Shown: positions 1 through 7,934 of the stretch, piece after piece
How the letters are laid out: the number at the start of each line of letters is the position of its first letter
How positions within the stretch are numbered: the stretch's first letter is position 1
Source of the DNA: Flavobacteriaceae bacterium
GTDB taxonomy: Bacteria > Bacteroidota > Bacteroidia > Flavobacteriales > Flavobacteriaceae
Direction: 5' to 3'
DNA: 14,031 bases
Assembly: GCA_026992695.1 (NCBI GenBank)
Contig: JALWYP010000292.1
Span: 1 to 14,031 of the forward strand
The notes under the pieces: model-generated
Databases searched by the model: none
What the model saw: only the letters and a program-made list of their open reading frames with translations
What the model was told of the DNA's origin: nothing
Position numbers and translations under genes: made by a program

Positions 1-224
1 CCTTTAATCCGGATACACAAACTGCTGATGATTTAAAGAAAATTAGCGGAGTTGGACCTGTGATGGAACAAAAATTACATACCTTGGGTATTTATACCTT
101 TGAGCAAGTTAGTAAAATGACAGATAAAGAGTATGACTTGTTAGATACGATAATTAACGAATTTCCCGGAAGAGCAAAACGAGACGACTGGGCAGGACAA
201 GCATCAAAACTTAAAAACAGTTAA
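1..224 (+). CDS. 3' end of a gene with a helix-hairpin-helix tail; probably the C-terminus of ActC (NrfD-like subunit)
   Basis: A reading frame is open from the first bases (codons begin at base 3) to TAA at 222-224 and gives about 73 residues. It carries a helix-hairpin-helix type module: LKKISGVGPVMEQKLHTLGI near residues 12-31, then a second helical stretch ending in GRAKRDDWAGQASKL. The same kind of module is known as a C-terminal extension of ribosomal protein L21 in Bacteroidota and of NuoE in some alphaproteobacteria. No membrane segment is visible in this fragment. The stop lies 5 nt before actD, and the gene in this position in alternative complex III operons is usually actC, the multi-span NrfD/PsrC-like quinol-binding subunit. 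The fragment is therefore either a soluble tail on ActC or a small separate protein. The domain call is fairly sure; the assignment to ActC is inferred from gene order only, so no symbol is given. Confidence 0.7.
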   Translation, partial: FNPDTQTADDLKKISGVGPVMEQKLHTLGIYTFEQVSKMTDKEYDLLDTIINEFPGRAKRDDWAGQASKLKNS

Positions 225-229
225 GAGTT

Positions 230-763
230 ATGGCATCAAAAGTTATTCACGCAATATATAACGACGACGATATACTGTTAAACGCCGTAAAAAAGGTTCG
301 TGGTGAACATTATCACATAGAGGAGGTTTATACCCCTTTTCCTGTACACGGATTAGAAAAAGCAATGGGCTTGGCTAATACTCGCATTGCAATTACTTCT
401 TTTATGTATGGAGTTGTAGGATTTTGTTTTTCAATTTGGATGATGAACTATATGATGATTCAAGACTGGCCTCAAAATATTGGAGGAAAACCAAGTTTTA
501 GCTATTTTGAAAATATGCCCGCTTTTGTTCCAATAATGTTTGAGTTAACTGTGTTTTTTGCTGCCCATTTAATGGTGATTACCTTTTACATGCGTAGTAG
601 AATATGGCCCTTTAAAAAAGCTGAAAATCCTGATCCAAGAACAACCGATGACCATTTTTTAATGGAAGTAGACGGAGGTTCTAATGCAAATGAAGTAGCG
701 CAATTTTTAGCTAAAACAGGAGCAGTTGAAATTAATATAATCGATAAAGACGAAGATCATTAA
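230..763 (+). CDS. actD: Alternative complex III subunit ActD (DUF3341 membrane protein)
   Basis: This is a 177-residue membrane subunit of alternative complex III, the quinol:cytochrome c/oxidase oxidoreductase that replaces the bc1 complex in many Bacteroidota. The N-terminal cytoplasmic part contains the family's conserved YTPFPVHGLEKAMG stretch (residues 34-47). Two transmembrane helices follow, at about 53-76 and 98-121, and then a short polar domain (about 125-177) that ends in acidic residues. The length fits the DUF3341 family. Start ATG 230 was chosen because it sits 5 nt after the upstream stop and gives the usual MASKVIHAIY-type N-terminus. The stop is 1 nt before actE, so translation is probably coupled. 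ActD carries no cofactor in characterised complexes and is thought to be structural. Confidence 0.93.
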   Translation: MASKVIHAIYNDDDILLNAVKKVRGEHYHIEEVYTPFPVHGLEKAMGLANTRIAITSFMYGVVGFCFSIWMMNYMMIQDWPQNIGGKPSFSYFENMPAFVPIMFELTVFFAAHLMVITFYMRSRIWPFKKAENPDPRTTDDHFLMEVDGGSNANEVAQFLAKTGAVEINIIDKDEDH

Positions 764-764
764 T

Positions 765-1400
765 ATGAAAAAATTTAGTCACTTATTAGTACTACTGGTT
801 GCTTCGTTAACCTTGGTTTCTTGTTTTCATAAAGACAAGCCTAACTACCAGTATTTCCCACAAATGTATATTTCACCAAGTTATGAAACCTATGGTGATT
901 ATGAAATATTTCAAGATCAAATGGAAGCAATGACACCACCTGAGAATACTGTTCCTAGAGGTTGGAAACCATTTGACTATAAAAACACATTTGAAGATAG
1001 AGCCAAAGCAAAAGATGAATTAAAAAATCCGCTTCCCATTACCGATGAAAACCTGGAAAATGGAAAAAAAATGTATGATTTATATTGTGCCGTTTGTCAT
1101 GGAGCAAAAGGAGATGGTCAAGGCATTTTAGTAAAGAGAGAGAAATTTCTTGGAGTACCTAACTATAAAGATAGAGACATTACAGAGGGGAGTATTTACT
1201 ATACCATTATGTACGGTTTAAATACAATGGGTTCTCATGCATCACAAACAAATGAAAAAGAACGTTGGCAAATAACCATGTATGTTCAAAAATTAAGAGC
1301 AAATTTGAATGGCGAAGATTTTCCGCCAATAACAACCTCTGAAGAAGAAGTTACTAATGCCGAAAACAACCCAGTTGTAGAGGCTAATAACCAACATTAA
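765..1400 (+). CDS. actE: Alternative complex III subunit ActE, mono-heme cytochrome c lipoprotein
   Basis: This 211-residue exported cytochrome c is part of alternative complex III. The N-terminus is a lipoprotein signal: MKK, a hydrophobic core, then LVSC with the lipidated Cys at residue 20. One c-type heme site is present, CAVCH (Cys108, Cys111, His112), followed by GAKGDGQG as in class I cytochromes c. Met155 in GLNTMGSH is the likely sixth ligand. The C-terminal 30 residues are acidic and low in complexity. The protein should be membrane-tethered on the periplasmic face and pass electrons from the complex towards the oxidase encoded just downstream. It starts 1 nt after the actD stop and ends 28 nt before actF. 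Assignment rests on the single heme motif, the lipobox and the operon position. Confidence 0.93.
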   Translation: MKKFSHLLVLLVASLTLVSCFHKDKPNYQYFPQMYISPSYETYGDYEIFQDQMEAMTPPENTVPRGWKPFDYKNTFEDRAKAKDELKNPLPITDENLENGKKMYDLYCAVCHGAKGDGQGILVKREKFLGVPNYKDRDITEGSIYYTIMYGLNTMGSHASQTNEKERWQITMYVQKLRANLNGEDFPPITTSEEEVTNAENNPVVEANNQH

Positions 1401-1428
1401 AATTAAAACTAAGACAATAGCTAAAGAT

Positions 1429-2769
1429 ATGTACACGCTACCCGGTAAATTAAAACTACTTGCAATTGTTTTTATGGTCATAGGTGCCATAGGCATTGCG
1501 TCAGGATTTTTAAATACACCTTCTAACACCGAAGAAGTTAAAGAATTACTGGCAAGCCATAGCGAGGATGGTCATGGTAATGCTACGGCTGTTCATGAAG
1601 AAACCAAAGAATCTCACAACCAAGTTGGTGTAGAAGAATCTCATGAAAATGAGCATTTAGAACATGCATTGCATGCATATCAAAACAGACCATGGTCTGC
1701 ATTTTATGTTGCAGCGTTTTTCTTCTTTATGCTTTCATTGGGTACATTGGTTTTTTATGCCATTCAATACGCAGCCCAAGCAGGATGGTCTCCTGTTCTC
1801 TTTAGAGTGATGGAAGGAATATCGGCATATTTACCCATAGGATCTATTATTATATTTGCATTTTTAGTTGCTTCGGCAATGGGACTAAATCATTTGTTTC
1901 ACTGGATGGATCCCGATTTGGTAAACCCCGAAAGCGAACATTTTGACGAGATAATCTTCGGGAAAAGTGGTTGGCTAAACACCCCTTTCTTTTTAATTAG
2001 AATTGCAATTTATCTTGGAGGATGGAATTTATATCGATACTTCTCAAGAAAAAAATCAATTCAAGGAGATTCTTCAGATAATTTAACATGGTTTAAAAAG
2101 AATTTTAAAATGTCGGTAGGCTTTTTAGCTTTCTTTATCGTTACTGAAACCATTATGGCTTGGGATTGGTTTATGAGTTTAGATCCACACTGGTACAGTA
2201 CCCTTTACGGATGGTATGTTTTTGCTACCATGATTGTTTCTGCAATTACAGTAATTGCGCTAGTAACCATTACGTTAAAAGCACAGGGATTCCTAGAATT
2301 TGTAAACGATAGTCATATTCATGATTTGGCAAAGTACATGTTTGGATTTAGTATTTTCTGGACGTATTTATGGTTTGCGCAATTTATGCTAATCTGGTAT
2401 GCAGATATTCCTGAGGAAGCTACCTATTTTGTTACCCGTATCGACGATTATAAATTACTTTTCTTTGGTATGTTGGTAACTAATTTTGTGTTCCCTTTCC
2501 TTGTACTTATGAATAGTGACTTTAAACGGGTAAACTGGTTTGTTGTATTAGCAGGAATAGTTATTCTTATAGGACATTATATAGATGTTTATTTACTAGT
2601 TATGCCCACAACTGTTGGTGAATATTGGTACATAGGAATACCTGAATTAGGAGCCGTATTATTTTTCTTAGGATTGTTTATTTTTGTAATATTTAATGCA
2701 TTAACAAAAGCACCACTGCTTCAAAAAAACAATCCGTTTATTAAAGAAAGTAAACATTATCACTATTAA
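1429..2769 (+). CDS. actF: Alternative complex III subunit ActF (NrfD-like multi-span membrane protein)
   Basis: This 446-residue polytopic protein is the second NrfD-like subunit of alternative complex III and is often annotated as quinol:cytochrome c oxidoreductase. I count ten hydrophobic spans, at about 9-27, 92-113, 133-153, 184-203, 229-249, 262-283, 302-324, 343-361, 369-390 and 405-424. Conserved-looking patches include MGLNHLFHWM (151-160), AWDWFMSLDPHWYSTLYGWY (244-263) and the acidic/His stretch around 291-300. In known structures ActC and ActF are paralogous helical subunits, and ActF is proposed to contribute to proton movement. A long polar loop between spans 1 and 2 (about 41-83) contains eight His and many Glu residues. 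ATG 1429 places span 1 directly at the N-terminus, as expected. The gene lies 28 nt after actE and 23 nt before coxB. Confidence 0.92.
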   Translation: MYTLPGKLKLLAIVFMVIGAIGIASGFLNTPSNTEEVKELLASHSEDGHGNATAVHEETKESHNQVGVEESHENEHLEHALHAYQNRPWSAFYVAAFFFFMLSLGTLVFYAIQYAAQAGWSPVLFRVMEGISAYLPIGSIIIFAFLVASAMGLNHLFHWMDPDLVNPESEHFDEIIFGKSGWLNTPFFLIRIAIYLGGWNLYRYFSRKKSIQGDSSDNLTWFKKNFKMSVGFLAFFIVTETIMAWDWFMSLDPHWYSTLYGWYVFATMIVSAITVIALVTITLKAQGFLEFVNDSHIHDLAKYMFGFSIFWTYLWFAQFMLIWYADIPEEATYFVTRIDDYKLLFFGMLVTNFVFPFLVLMNSDFKRVNWFVVLAGIVILIGHYIDVYLLVMPTTVGEYWYIGIPELGAVLFFLGLFIFVIFNALTKAPLLQKNNPFIKESKHYHY

Positions 2770-2792
2770 TATAAAACATTGAATTTATAACG

Positions 2793-3854
2793 ATGACCGC
2801 ATTTTTAATAATATTAGTAATCATCCTTTTTGGAGTTGCCGTTTGGCAAATAGGAAAGATTTTTCAGCTTTCTAAACCTATCAGTAATCAAAACTCGCAA
2901 ATAGCAAACGACCAAGATAATAACAAACAAGGTTATTTAATGTTAGGGTTATTAGCTTTTATTTATATCCTTTTAGCTCTTTGTTTTTGGCTTTGGGGAG
3001 ATGTTTTGCTTCCTGTTGCTGCTTCCGAACACGGGTTACAGGTAGATAACTTGATGCTAATTTCTATGGTATTAATTTTTATTGTTGGAATTTTAACACA
3101 ATGGTTGTTGTTATATTTCTCATTTAAGTATCGTGGAGAAAAAGGGAAAAAAGCATTATTCTATGCCGATAATGATAAATTAGAATTTATCTGGACGATT
3201 ATTCCTGTAATTGTTTTAGCAGGATTAATTATTTACGGATTGTTTACTTGGTCTGATATTATGAATGTAGACCCGGATGAGGATCCAATAGTTGTAGAAT
3301 TATATGCAAAACAATTTTCTTGGACTGCTAGATATGCGGGAGTAGATAATGCACTTGGAAAAGCAAACGTTCGATTAATTGAAGGTGCGAACCAATTAGG
3401 TGTAGATGAGTCTGACCCTTATGCCCAAGATGATATTGTTGTAAATGAATTACACCTTCCTGTTGGACAAAAAGTACTATTCAAAATACGTTCACAAGAT
3501 GTATTACACTCAGCCTATATGCCACATTTTAGGGCTCAAATGAACTGCGTTCCCGGGATGATTACACAATTTGCCTTTACGCCCAATATGACAACTCAAG
3601 ATATGCGTCAAGAAAAAGAGATAAAAGAAAAAGTAAAGCATATTAATGAATTAAGAGCCTTAAAAAGTAAAGATTTAGTGGGAAAAGGAGAAGAACCTCT
3701 TGAAACATATGAATTTGACTACTTACTTTTATGTAATAAAATTTGTGGAAGCAGCCACTACAATATGCAAATGAAAATAGTAGTAGAATCTGAAGAAGAT
3801 TTTAACGCTTGGATTGCCCAACAACCTACTTTTTCTAAAATGGTAAAACAATAA
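2793..3854 (+). CDS. coxB: Cytochrome c oxidase subunit II with CuA site
   Basis: This is subunit II of an A-type heme-copper oxidase; its CuA centre takes electrons from cytochrome c or directly from alternative complex III. Hydrophobic segments lie at about 2-20, 48-74, 87-110 and 133-155. The classical family has two, so a helix pair has been added at the N-terminus. The CuA cupredoxin domain follows: QFSW (174-177), His239 in VLHSAYMPHF, and the loop Cys314-x3-Cys318-x3-His322-x2-Met325. All Cu ligands that act through side chains are present, but the residue between the Cys pair that is normally Glu is Lys316. A charged, probably helical insertion (about 268-305) precedes the CuA loop. 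The protein is 353 residues, longer than typical bacterial subunit II. It lies 23 nt after actF and 22 nt before coxA, so one membrane supercomplex is probably encoded together. Confidence 0.95.
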   Translation: MTAFLIILVIILFGVAVWQIGKIFQLSKPISNQNSQIANDQDNNKQGYLMLGLLAFIYILLALCFWLWGDVLLPVAASEHGLQVDNLMLISMVLIFIVGILTQWLLLYFSFKYRGEKGKKALFYADNDKLEFIWTIIPVIVLAGLIIYGLFTWSDIMNVDPDEDPIVVELYAKQFSWTARYAGVDNALGKANVRLIEGANQLGVDESDPYAQDDIVVNELHLPVGQKVLFKIRSQDVLHSAYMPHFRAQMNCVPGMITQFAFTPNMTTQDMRQEKEIKEKVKHINELRALKSKDLVGKGEEPLETYEFDYLLLCNKICGSSHYNMQMKIVVESEEDFNAWIAQQPTFSKMVKQ

Positions 3855-3876
3855 TTTAATTAAGATTTAATAAGAT

Positions 3877-5703
3877 ATGTCAGCAACCGCACAGCCTTTA
3901 GCAGTAGATCATCATGAAGATCATGGACATCATCATAAAGAAACATTTGTAACTAAATACATATTTAGTCAAGACCATAAAATGATTTCTAAACAATACC
4001 TTATTACAGGTTTGTTTATGGGTTTTATTGGTATTGCAATGTCTCTGCTATTTAGATTACAACTTGCTTGGCCAGATCATCATTTTACTGCTTATGAAAT
4101 TTTCTTAGGAAAATGGGGACAAGATGGTGTAATGGATCCCAACGTTTACCTAGCTCTCGTTACTATCCACGGAACCATTATGGTGTTTTTTGTGCTTACT
4201 GCCGGATTAAGTGGTACGTTTAGTAACCTGCTTATTCCATTGCAAATCGGAGCTAGAGATATGGCTTCCGGATTTTTAAATATGCTTTCTTATTGGATGT
4301 TTTTCCTCTCTAGTGTTGTTATGGTTATTTCACTTTTTGTTGAAGCAGGACCTGCCAATGCCGGATGGACTATTTATCCCCCACTTAGCGCATTGCCACA
4401 AGCAATTACTGGGTCGGGAGCGGGGATGACACTTTGGTTGGTGTCAATGGCAATTTTTATTGCCTCTTCATTACTAGGCTCGCTAAATTATATTGTAACC
4501 GTACTTAATTTACGTACTAAGGGAATGTCTATGACACGCCTTCCCTTAACTGTATGGTCATTTTTACTTACTGCCATTATCGGAGTTGTTTCCTTTCCTG
4601 TTTTATTATCTGCAGCTTTAATGCTTATAATGGATAGAAGTTTCGGAACATCCTTTTTCCTTTCCGATATTTACATAGCCGGAGAAGTACTACATAATCA
4701 AGGAGGATCGCCTGTATTGTTTGAACACTTATTTTGGTTCCTAGGGCATCCCGAAGTTTACATTGTAATACTTCCTGCAATGGGAATGGTTTCAGAAATT
4801 ATGGCAACCAATGCCCGTAAACCTATTTTTGGTTATCGAGCCATGATTACCTCTATGTTAGCAATTGCGTTCTTATCAACCATTGTTTGGGGACACCATA
4901 TGTTTGTTTCCGGAATGAATCCATTTTTAGGATCGGTATTTACCTTTACCACATTACTTATCGCAATACCATCAGCTGTAAAAGCATTTAACTGGATTAC
5001 AACCCTCTGGAAAGGAAATCTACAAATGAACCCCGCGATGTTATTCTCCATAGGATTTGTTTCTACCTTTATTTCCGGTGGTTTAACAGGAATTATTCTA
5101 GGAGATAGTGCCTTAGACATTAATGTTCACGATACTTATTTTGTAGTTGCTCACTTTCACTTAGTAATGGGAATATCGGCACTGTTAGGATTATTTGCTG
5201 GAATTTATCACTGGTTCCCAAAAATGTTTCAAGGGCGAATGTTAAATAAAAATCTCGGGTTTATTCATTTTTGGATAACCATTATTGGTGCATATGGGGT
5301 CTTTTTCCCGATGCACTTTATAGGTATGGCAGGACTTCCAAGAAGATATTATACAAATACCAATTTCCCGTATTTTGACGATTTAACAGATATTAATGTA
5401 GTAATGACCATTTTTGCATTTATAGCTGCTGTAGGACAATTAATTTTCTTATATAATTTCTTCCATTCTATATTTTACGGAAAGAAAGGACCCAAAAATC
5501 CTTGGAAATCTAATACTCTTGAATGGACAGCAGAAGTTAAACACATTCACGGAAACTGGGACGGTCCCATTCCGCATGTTTATAGAGGATCTTACGACTA
5601 CAGTAAGCTTAATAAAGATGAAAGTGATTATGTAATACCAGGACAAGACTATGCGCCACAAAATGTTCCAATTCAAGAAAACGAAGAAGAAACAGAGCAT
5701 TAG
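3877..5703 (+). CDS. coxA: Cytochrome c oxidase subunit I, A-type heme-copper oxidase
   Basis: This is the catalytic subunit that reduces O2 to water and pumps protons; it has 608 residues and about 12 membrane spans. Visible cofactor ligands, matched by motif to the bovine enzyme, are: low-spin heme His98 and His428; high-spin heme a3 His426; CuB His291, His340 and His341; and cross-linked Tyr295 within HPEVY. Proton-path residues are also present: Glu293 (bovine Glu242), Lys369 in SAVKAFNW (K channel), and Asp128 and Asn135 in IGARDMASGFLN (D channel). His418-Asp419 and Arg489-Arg490 match the region near the Mg site and heme propionates. These features make it an A-type oxidase rather than cbb3. 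The cytoplasmic N-terminus contains a His-rich patch (DHHEDHGHHH, residues 11-20). A hydrophilic tail of about 70 residues follows the last span. No subunit III or IV gene follows; a terminator lies 34 nt downstream. Confidence 0.97.
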   Translation: MSATAQPLAVDHHEDHGHHHKETFVTKYIFSQDHKMISKQYLITGLFMGFIGIAMSLLFRLQLAWPDHHFTAYEIFLGKWGQDGVMDPNVYLALVTIHGTIMVFFVLTAGLSGTFSNLLIPLQIGARDMASGFLNMLSYWMFFLSSVVMVISLFVEAGPANAGWTIYPPLSALPQAITGSGAGMTLWLVSMAIFIASSLLGSLNYIVTVLNLRTKGMSMTRLPLTVWSFLLTAIIGVVSFPVLLSAALMLIMDRSFGTSFFLSDIYIAGEVLHNQGGSPVLFEHLFWFLGHPEVYIVILPAMGMVSEIMATNARKPIFGYRAMITSMLAIAFLSTIVWGHHMFVSGMNPFLGSVFTFTTLLIAIPSAVKAFNWITTLWKGNLQMNPAMLFSIGFVSTFISGGLTGIILGDSALDINVHDTYFVVAHFHLVMGISALLGLFAGIYHWFPKMFQGRMLNKNLGFIHFWITIIGAYGVFFPMHFIGMAGLPRRYYTNTNFPYFDDLTDINVVMTIFAFIAAVGQLIFLYNFFHSIFYGKKGPKNPWKSNTLEWTAEVKHIHGNWDGPIPHVYRGSYDYSKLNKDESDYVIPGQDYAPQNVPIQENEEETEH

Positions 5704-5736
5704 ATAACACCTATATTCAAAAATTTTAAAACAAGT

Positions 5737-5766
5737 AAGCCTTTTCTTTATGAAGAGGCTTTTTTC
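5737..5766 (+). terminator. Intrinsic terminator of the act-cox operon
   Basis: AAGCCTTTTC (5737-5746) pairs with GAAGAGGCTT (5752-5761) around a 5-nt loop. This makes a 10-bp stem with one G-T pair and runs into six T (5760-5765). It starts 34 nt after the coxA stop and precedes the ruvB promoter-like element, so it probably separates the respiratory operon from ruvB. Confidence 0.85.
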
Positions 5767-5768
5767 AT

Positions 5769-5776
5769 TATATTTG
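5769..5776 (+). promoter_or_regulatory. Putative ruvB-queG promoter, Bacteroidota -7 element TATATTTG
   Basis: TATATTTG matches the Bacteroidota housekeeping -7 consensus TAnnTTTG and lies 60 nt before the ruvB ATG, immediately after the coxA terminator. I do not see a TTG at the expected -33 position, which falls within the terminator stem, so this rests on one box and its position. Confidence 0.45.
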
Positions 5777-5836
5777 AATACAGTTTCTGAAAAACAAAAA
5801 AATGGTTTTTTAATTTAGAATTTTCAGCTTATACCT

Positions 5837-6859
5837 ATGAACGAAAACCTCAATCCATCTCAAGATAATTTCTCTTCTGAAGAATTAGAAGTCGAACGTA
5901 AATTACGACCCCTTTCTTTTGATGATTTTGCAGGACAGGAACAAATTTTGGAAAACTTAATGATTTTTGTTCAAGCTGCTAATCTTAGAAATGAGGCTCT
6001 GGACCATACACTTTTTCACGGACCTCCCGGATTAGGGAAAACAACCTTAGCGCATATTTTAGCCAATGAACTTAATGCCGGAATAAAAGTTACTTCGGGA
6101 CCCGTTTTAGACAAACCTGGAGATTTAGCAGGCTTACTCACAAACCTCGAAGAAAGAGATGTTTTGTTTATTGACGAAATACACCGATTGAGTCCTATTG
6201 TTGAAGAATACTTGTACTCGGCTATGGAAGATTACAAAATCGATATAATGATTGAAACCGGACCTAATGCTCGAACGGTACAAATAAATCTTAATCCGTT
6301 TACATTAATAGGGGCAACAACACGCTCCGGATTACTCACCGCACCAATGCGAGCACGTTTCGGAATTTCTTCCAGATTAGAATATTATAAAACCGAATTA
6401 CTAACAACCATTATCGAACGAAGTGCTTCTATTTTAAAAGTACCCATCTCATTAGAAGCAGCCATCGAAATTGCAGGGCGTAGCAGAGGAACACCCAGAA
6501 TAGCCAATGCACTTTTACGAAGAGTACGAGATTTTGCACAAATAAAAAGCGATGGAAAAATTGATATTAAAATAGCTAAATTTGCCTTAAAAGCACTAAA
6601 CGTAGATGCACATGGTCTTGACGAGATGGACAATAAAATACTCATCACCATTATTGATAAGTTTAAAGGAGGTCCGGTAGGCATAACCACCTTGGCAACA
6701 GCCGTTAGCGAAAGCGCAGAAACCATAGAAGAAGTATACGAACCGTTTCTTATTCAACAAGGATTTATAATGCGAACACCTAGAGGAAGAGAAGTTACAC
6801 AAGCTGCCTACGAACATGTAGGTAGAATAAAAGGACCCACTCAAGGAGGGTTGTTTTAA
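5837..6859 (+). CDS. ruvB: Holliday junction branch migration helicase subunit RuvB
   Basis: This AAA+ ATPase forms hexamers that pull DNA through RuvA-bound Holliday junctions in recombinational repair. At 340 residues it has the normal family length. It shows Walker A GPPGLGKT (62-69), Walker [10 protein letters not shown] (109-117, with Asp113 and Glu114), sensor 1 GATTR (159-163), Arg174 in MRARFG as the likely arginine finger, and sensor 2 [12 protein letters not shown] (Arg221). The C-terminal winged-helix DNA-binding domain is marked by TPRGR (314-318). ATG 5837 gives a short polar extension before the conserved [11 protein letters not shown]. It is not adjacent to ruvA, which lies 3.5 kb downstream beyond queG and maeB; ruvC is not in the window. 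It probably forms a two-gene unit with queG, 9 nt downstream. Confidence 0.98.
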   Translation: MNENLNPSQDNFSSEELEVERKLRPLSFDDFAGQEQILENLMIFVQAANLRNEALDHTLFHGPPGLGKTTLAHILANELNAGIKVTSGPVLDKPGDLAGLLTNLEERDVLFIDEIHRLSPIVEEYLYSAMEDYKIDIMIETGPNARTVQINLNPFTLIGATTRSGLLTAPMRARFGISSRLEYYKTELLTTIIERSASILKVPISLEAAIEIAGRSRGTPRIANALLRRVRDFAQIKSDGKIDIKIAKFALKALNVDAHGLDEMDNKILITIIDKFKGGPVGITTLATAVSESAETIEEVYEPFLIQQGFIMRTPRGREVTQAAYEHVGRIKGPTQGGLF

Positions 6860-6868
6860 AAGTGTTAT

Positions 6869-7795
6869 ATGAATAGCAAAACGGCTTATAGCAAACTAAT
6901 AAAATCCCATGCCAATCGCTTGGGATTTTTGTCTTGTGGTATTAGTAAAGCCGGTTTTTTGGAAGAAGAAGTTCCCAAACTCGAAAAATGGCTTTCTCAA
7001 AACATGCATGGCGAAATGCACTATATGGAAAACCATTTCGATAAACGTTTAGATCCTACTTTGTTAGTTGAAGGTGCCAAAAGTGTGGTTTCGCTACTCT
7101 ATAATTATTTTCCGGAAAAACAACAAACAACCGATACCTATAAAATTTCAAAATATGCCTACGGAAAAGATTATCACTATGTGATAAAAGATAAATTAAA
7201 AAAGTTAATGGCTATCCTTCAAGAAGAAATAGGCGAAATAAACGGGCGTATCTTTGTAGATTCTGCCCCTGTACTCGAACAAGCTTGGGCAGCAAAAAGC
7301 GGATTGGGTTGGGTAGGAAAAAACACCAACTTAATAACAAAAAAAACCGGTTCGTTTTATTTTATTGCCGAACTCATCATCGATTTAGAACTGGATTACG
7401 ACACACCGGTCACAGATCACTGCGGAAGCTGTACGGCGTGTATAGACGCTTGCCCAACACAAGCCATTGTAGAGCCTTACATGGTAGACGGAAGCAGATG
7501 TATTTCGTATTTTACAATTGAGCTAAAAAATGAAATACCGCTAGAGATGAAAGGAAAATTTGATGACTGGATGTTTGGCTGCGATATTTGCCAAGATGTA
7601 TGCCCCTGGAACCGTTTTAGCAAACCACATAACCAACCATTGTTTACTCCAAATGAACAACTATTAAATTATTCAAAAAAAGATTGGGAAGAAATCACCC
7701 GTGAAGTGTTTAACGAAGTCTTTAGAAAAAGCCCGGTAAAACGAACCAAATTTGAAGGTTTAAAACGAAATATTGCTTTTTTGAACGAAGAGTAA
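6869..7795 (+). CDS. queG: Epoxyqueuosine reductase QueG
   Basis: QueG catalyses the last step of queuosine formation: cobalamin-dependent reduction of epoxyqueuosine in the anticodon wobble position of certain tRNAs. The 308-residue protein has the N-terminal cobalamin-binding region, with the conserved [20 protein letters not shown] (131-150) containing the likely catalytic acid Asp131. Two 4Fe-4S clusters are recognisable: Cys185-x2-Cys188-x2-Cys191-x3-Cys195, and Cys211, Cys238-x2-Cys241-x3-Cys245. The length is short of the E. coli protein (about 380 residues) because little follows the ferredoxin-like domain, so the C-terminal helical repeat region appears reduced. ATG 6869 is 9 nt after the ruvB stop, which suggests co-transcription; no functional link between the two is evident. 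Confidence 0.96.
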   Translation: MNSKTAYSKLIKSHANRLGFLSCGISKAGFLEEEVPKLEKWLSQNMHGEMHYMENHFDKRLDPTLLVEGAKSVVSLLYNYFPEKQQTTDTYKISKYAYGKDYHYVIKDKLKKLMAILQEEIGEINGRIFVDSAPVLEQAWAAKSGLGWVGKNTNLITKKTGSFYFIAELIIDLELDYDTPVTDHCGSCTACIDACPTQAIVEPYMVDGSRCISYFTIELKNEIPLEMKGKFDDWMFGCDICQDVCPWNRFSKPHNQPLFTPNEQLLNYSKKDWEEITREVFNEVFRKSPVKRTKFEGLKRNIAFLNEE

Positions 7796-7826
7796 CCCCA
7801 TTCTAGGCAATACTGTAAGACACATT

Positions 7827-7845
7827 TTTTTATTACAAATAAAAA
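7827..7845 (+). terminator. Weak A/T-only hairpin after queG, possible terminator
   Basis: TTTTTATT (7827-7834) and AATAAAAA (7838-7845) form a perfect 8-bp stem around ACA, 32 nt after the queG stop. With no G-C pairs the stem is weak, and in DNA this A/T-rich it may be chance. It is the only terminator candidate I see in the 160-nt queG-maeB gap (7796-7955). That gap otherwise holds only the maeB promoter-like element and a TTCTAG direct repeat (7801-7806 and 7846-7851). Confidence 0.25.
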
Positions 7846-7934
7846 TTCTAGATACTTTCAAAACCTCTTATTGTTAAATAATCTAACTATTCCAATTTTC
7901 TTATACTTTCGTATAAAATAACCTTAAACTGCCG

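Noticed and set aside
1293..1529. Minus-strand reading frame of 78 codons across the actE-actF junction
   Set aside because: It overlaps two well-supported genes on the other strand, has no recognisable domain and has no promoter or start context; its hydrophobic run is a mirror of coding sequence.
4833..5120. Minus-strand reading frame of 95 codons inside coxA
   Set aside because: It lies entirely within the conserved catalytic core of CoxA and has no independent features.
5704..5836. Small RNA gene between coxA and ruvB
   Set aside because: The only structured element is the terminator hairpin; nothing else in the 133 nt suggests an independent transcript.
7285..7521. Second plus-strand frame of 78 codons inside queG
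   Set aside because: It is out of frame with conserved QueG motifs, basic and low in structure, with no domain; a shadow frame.
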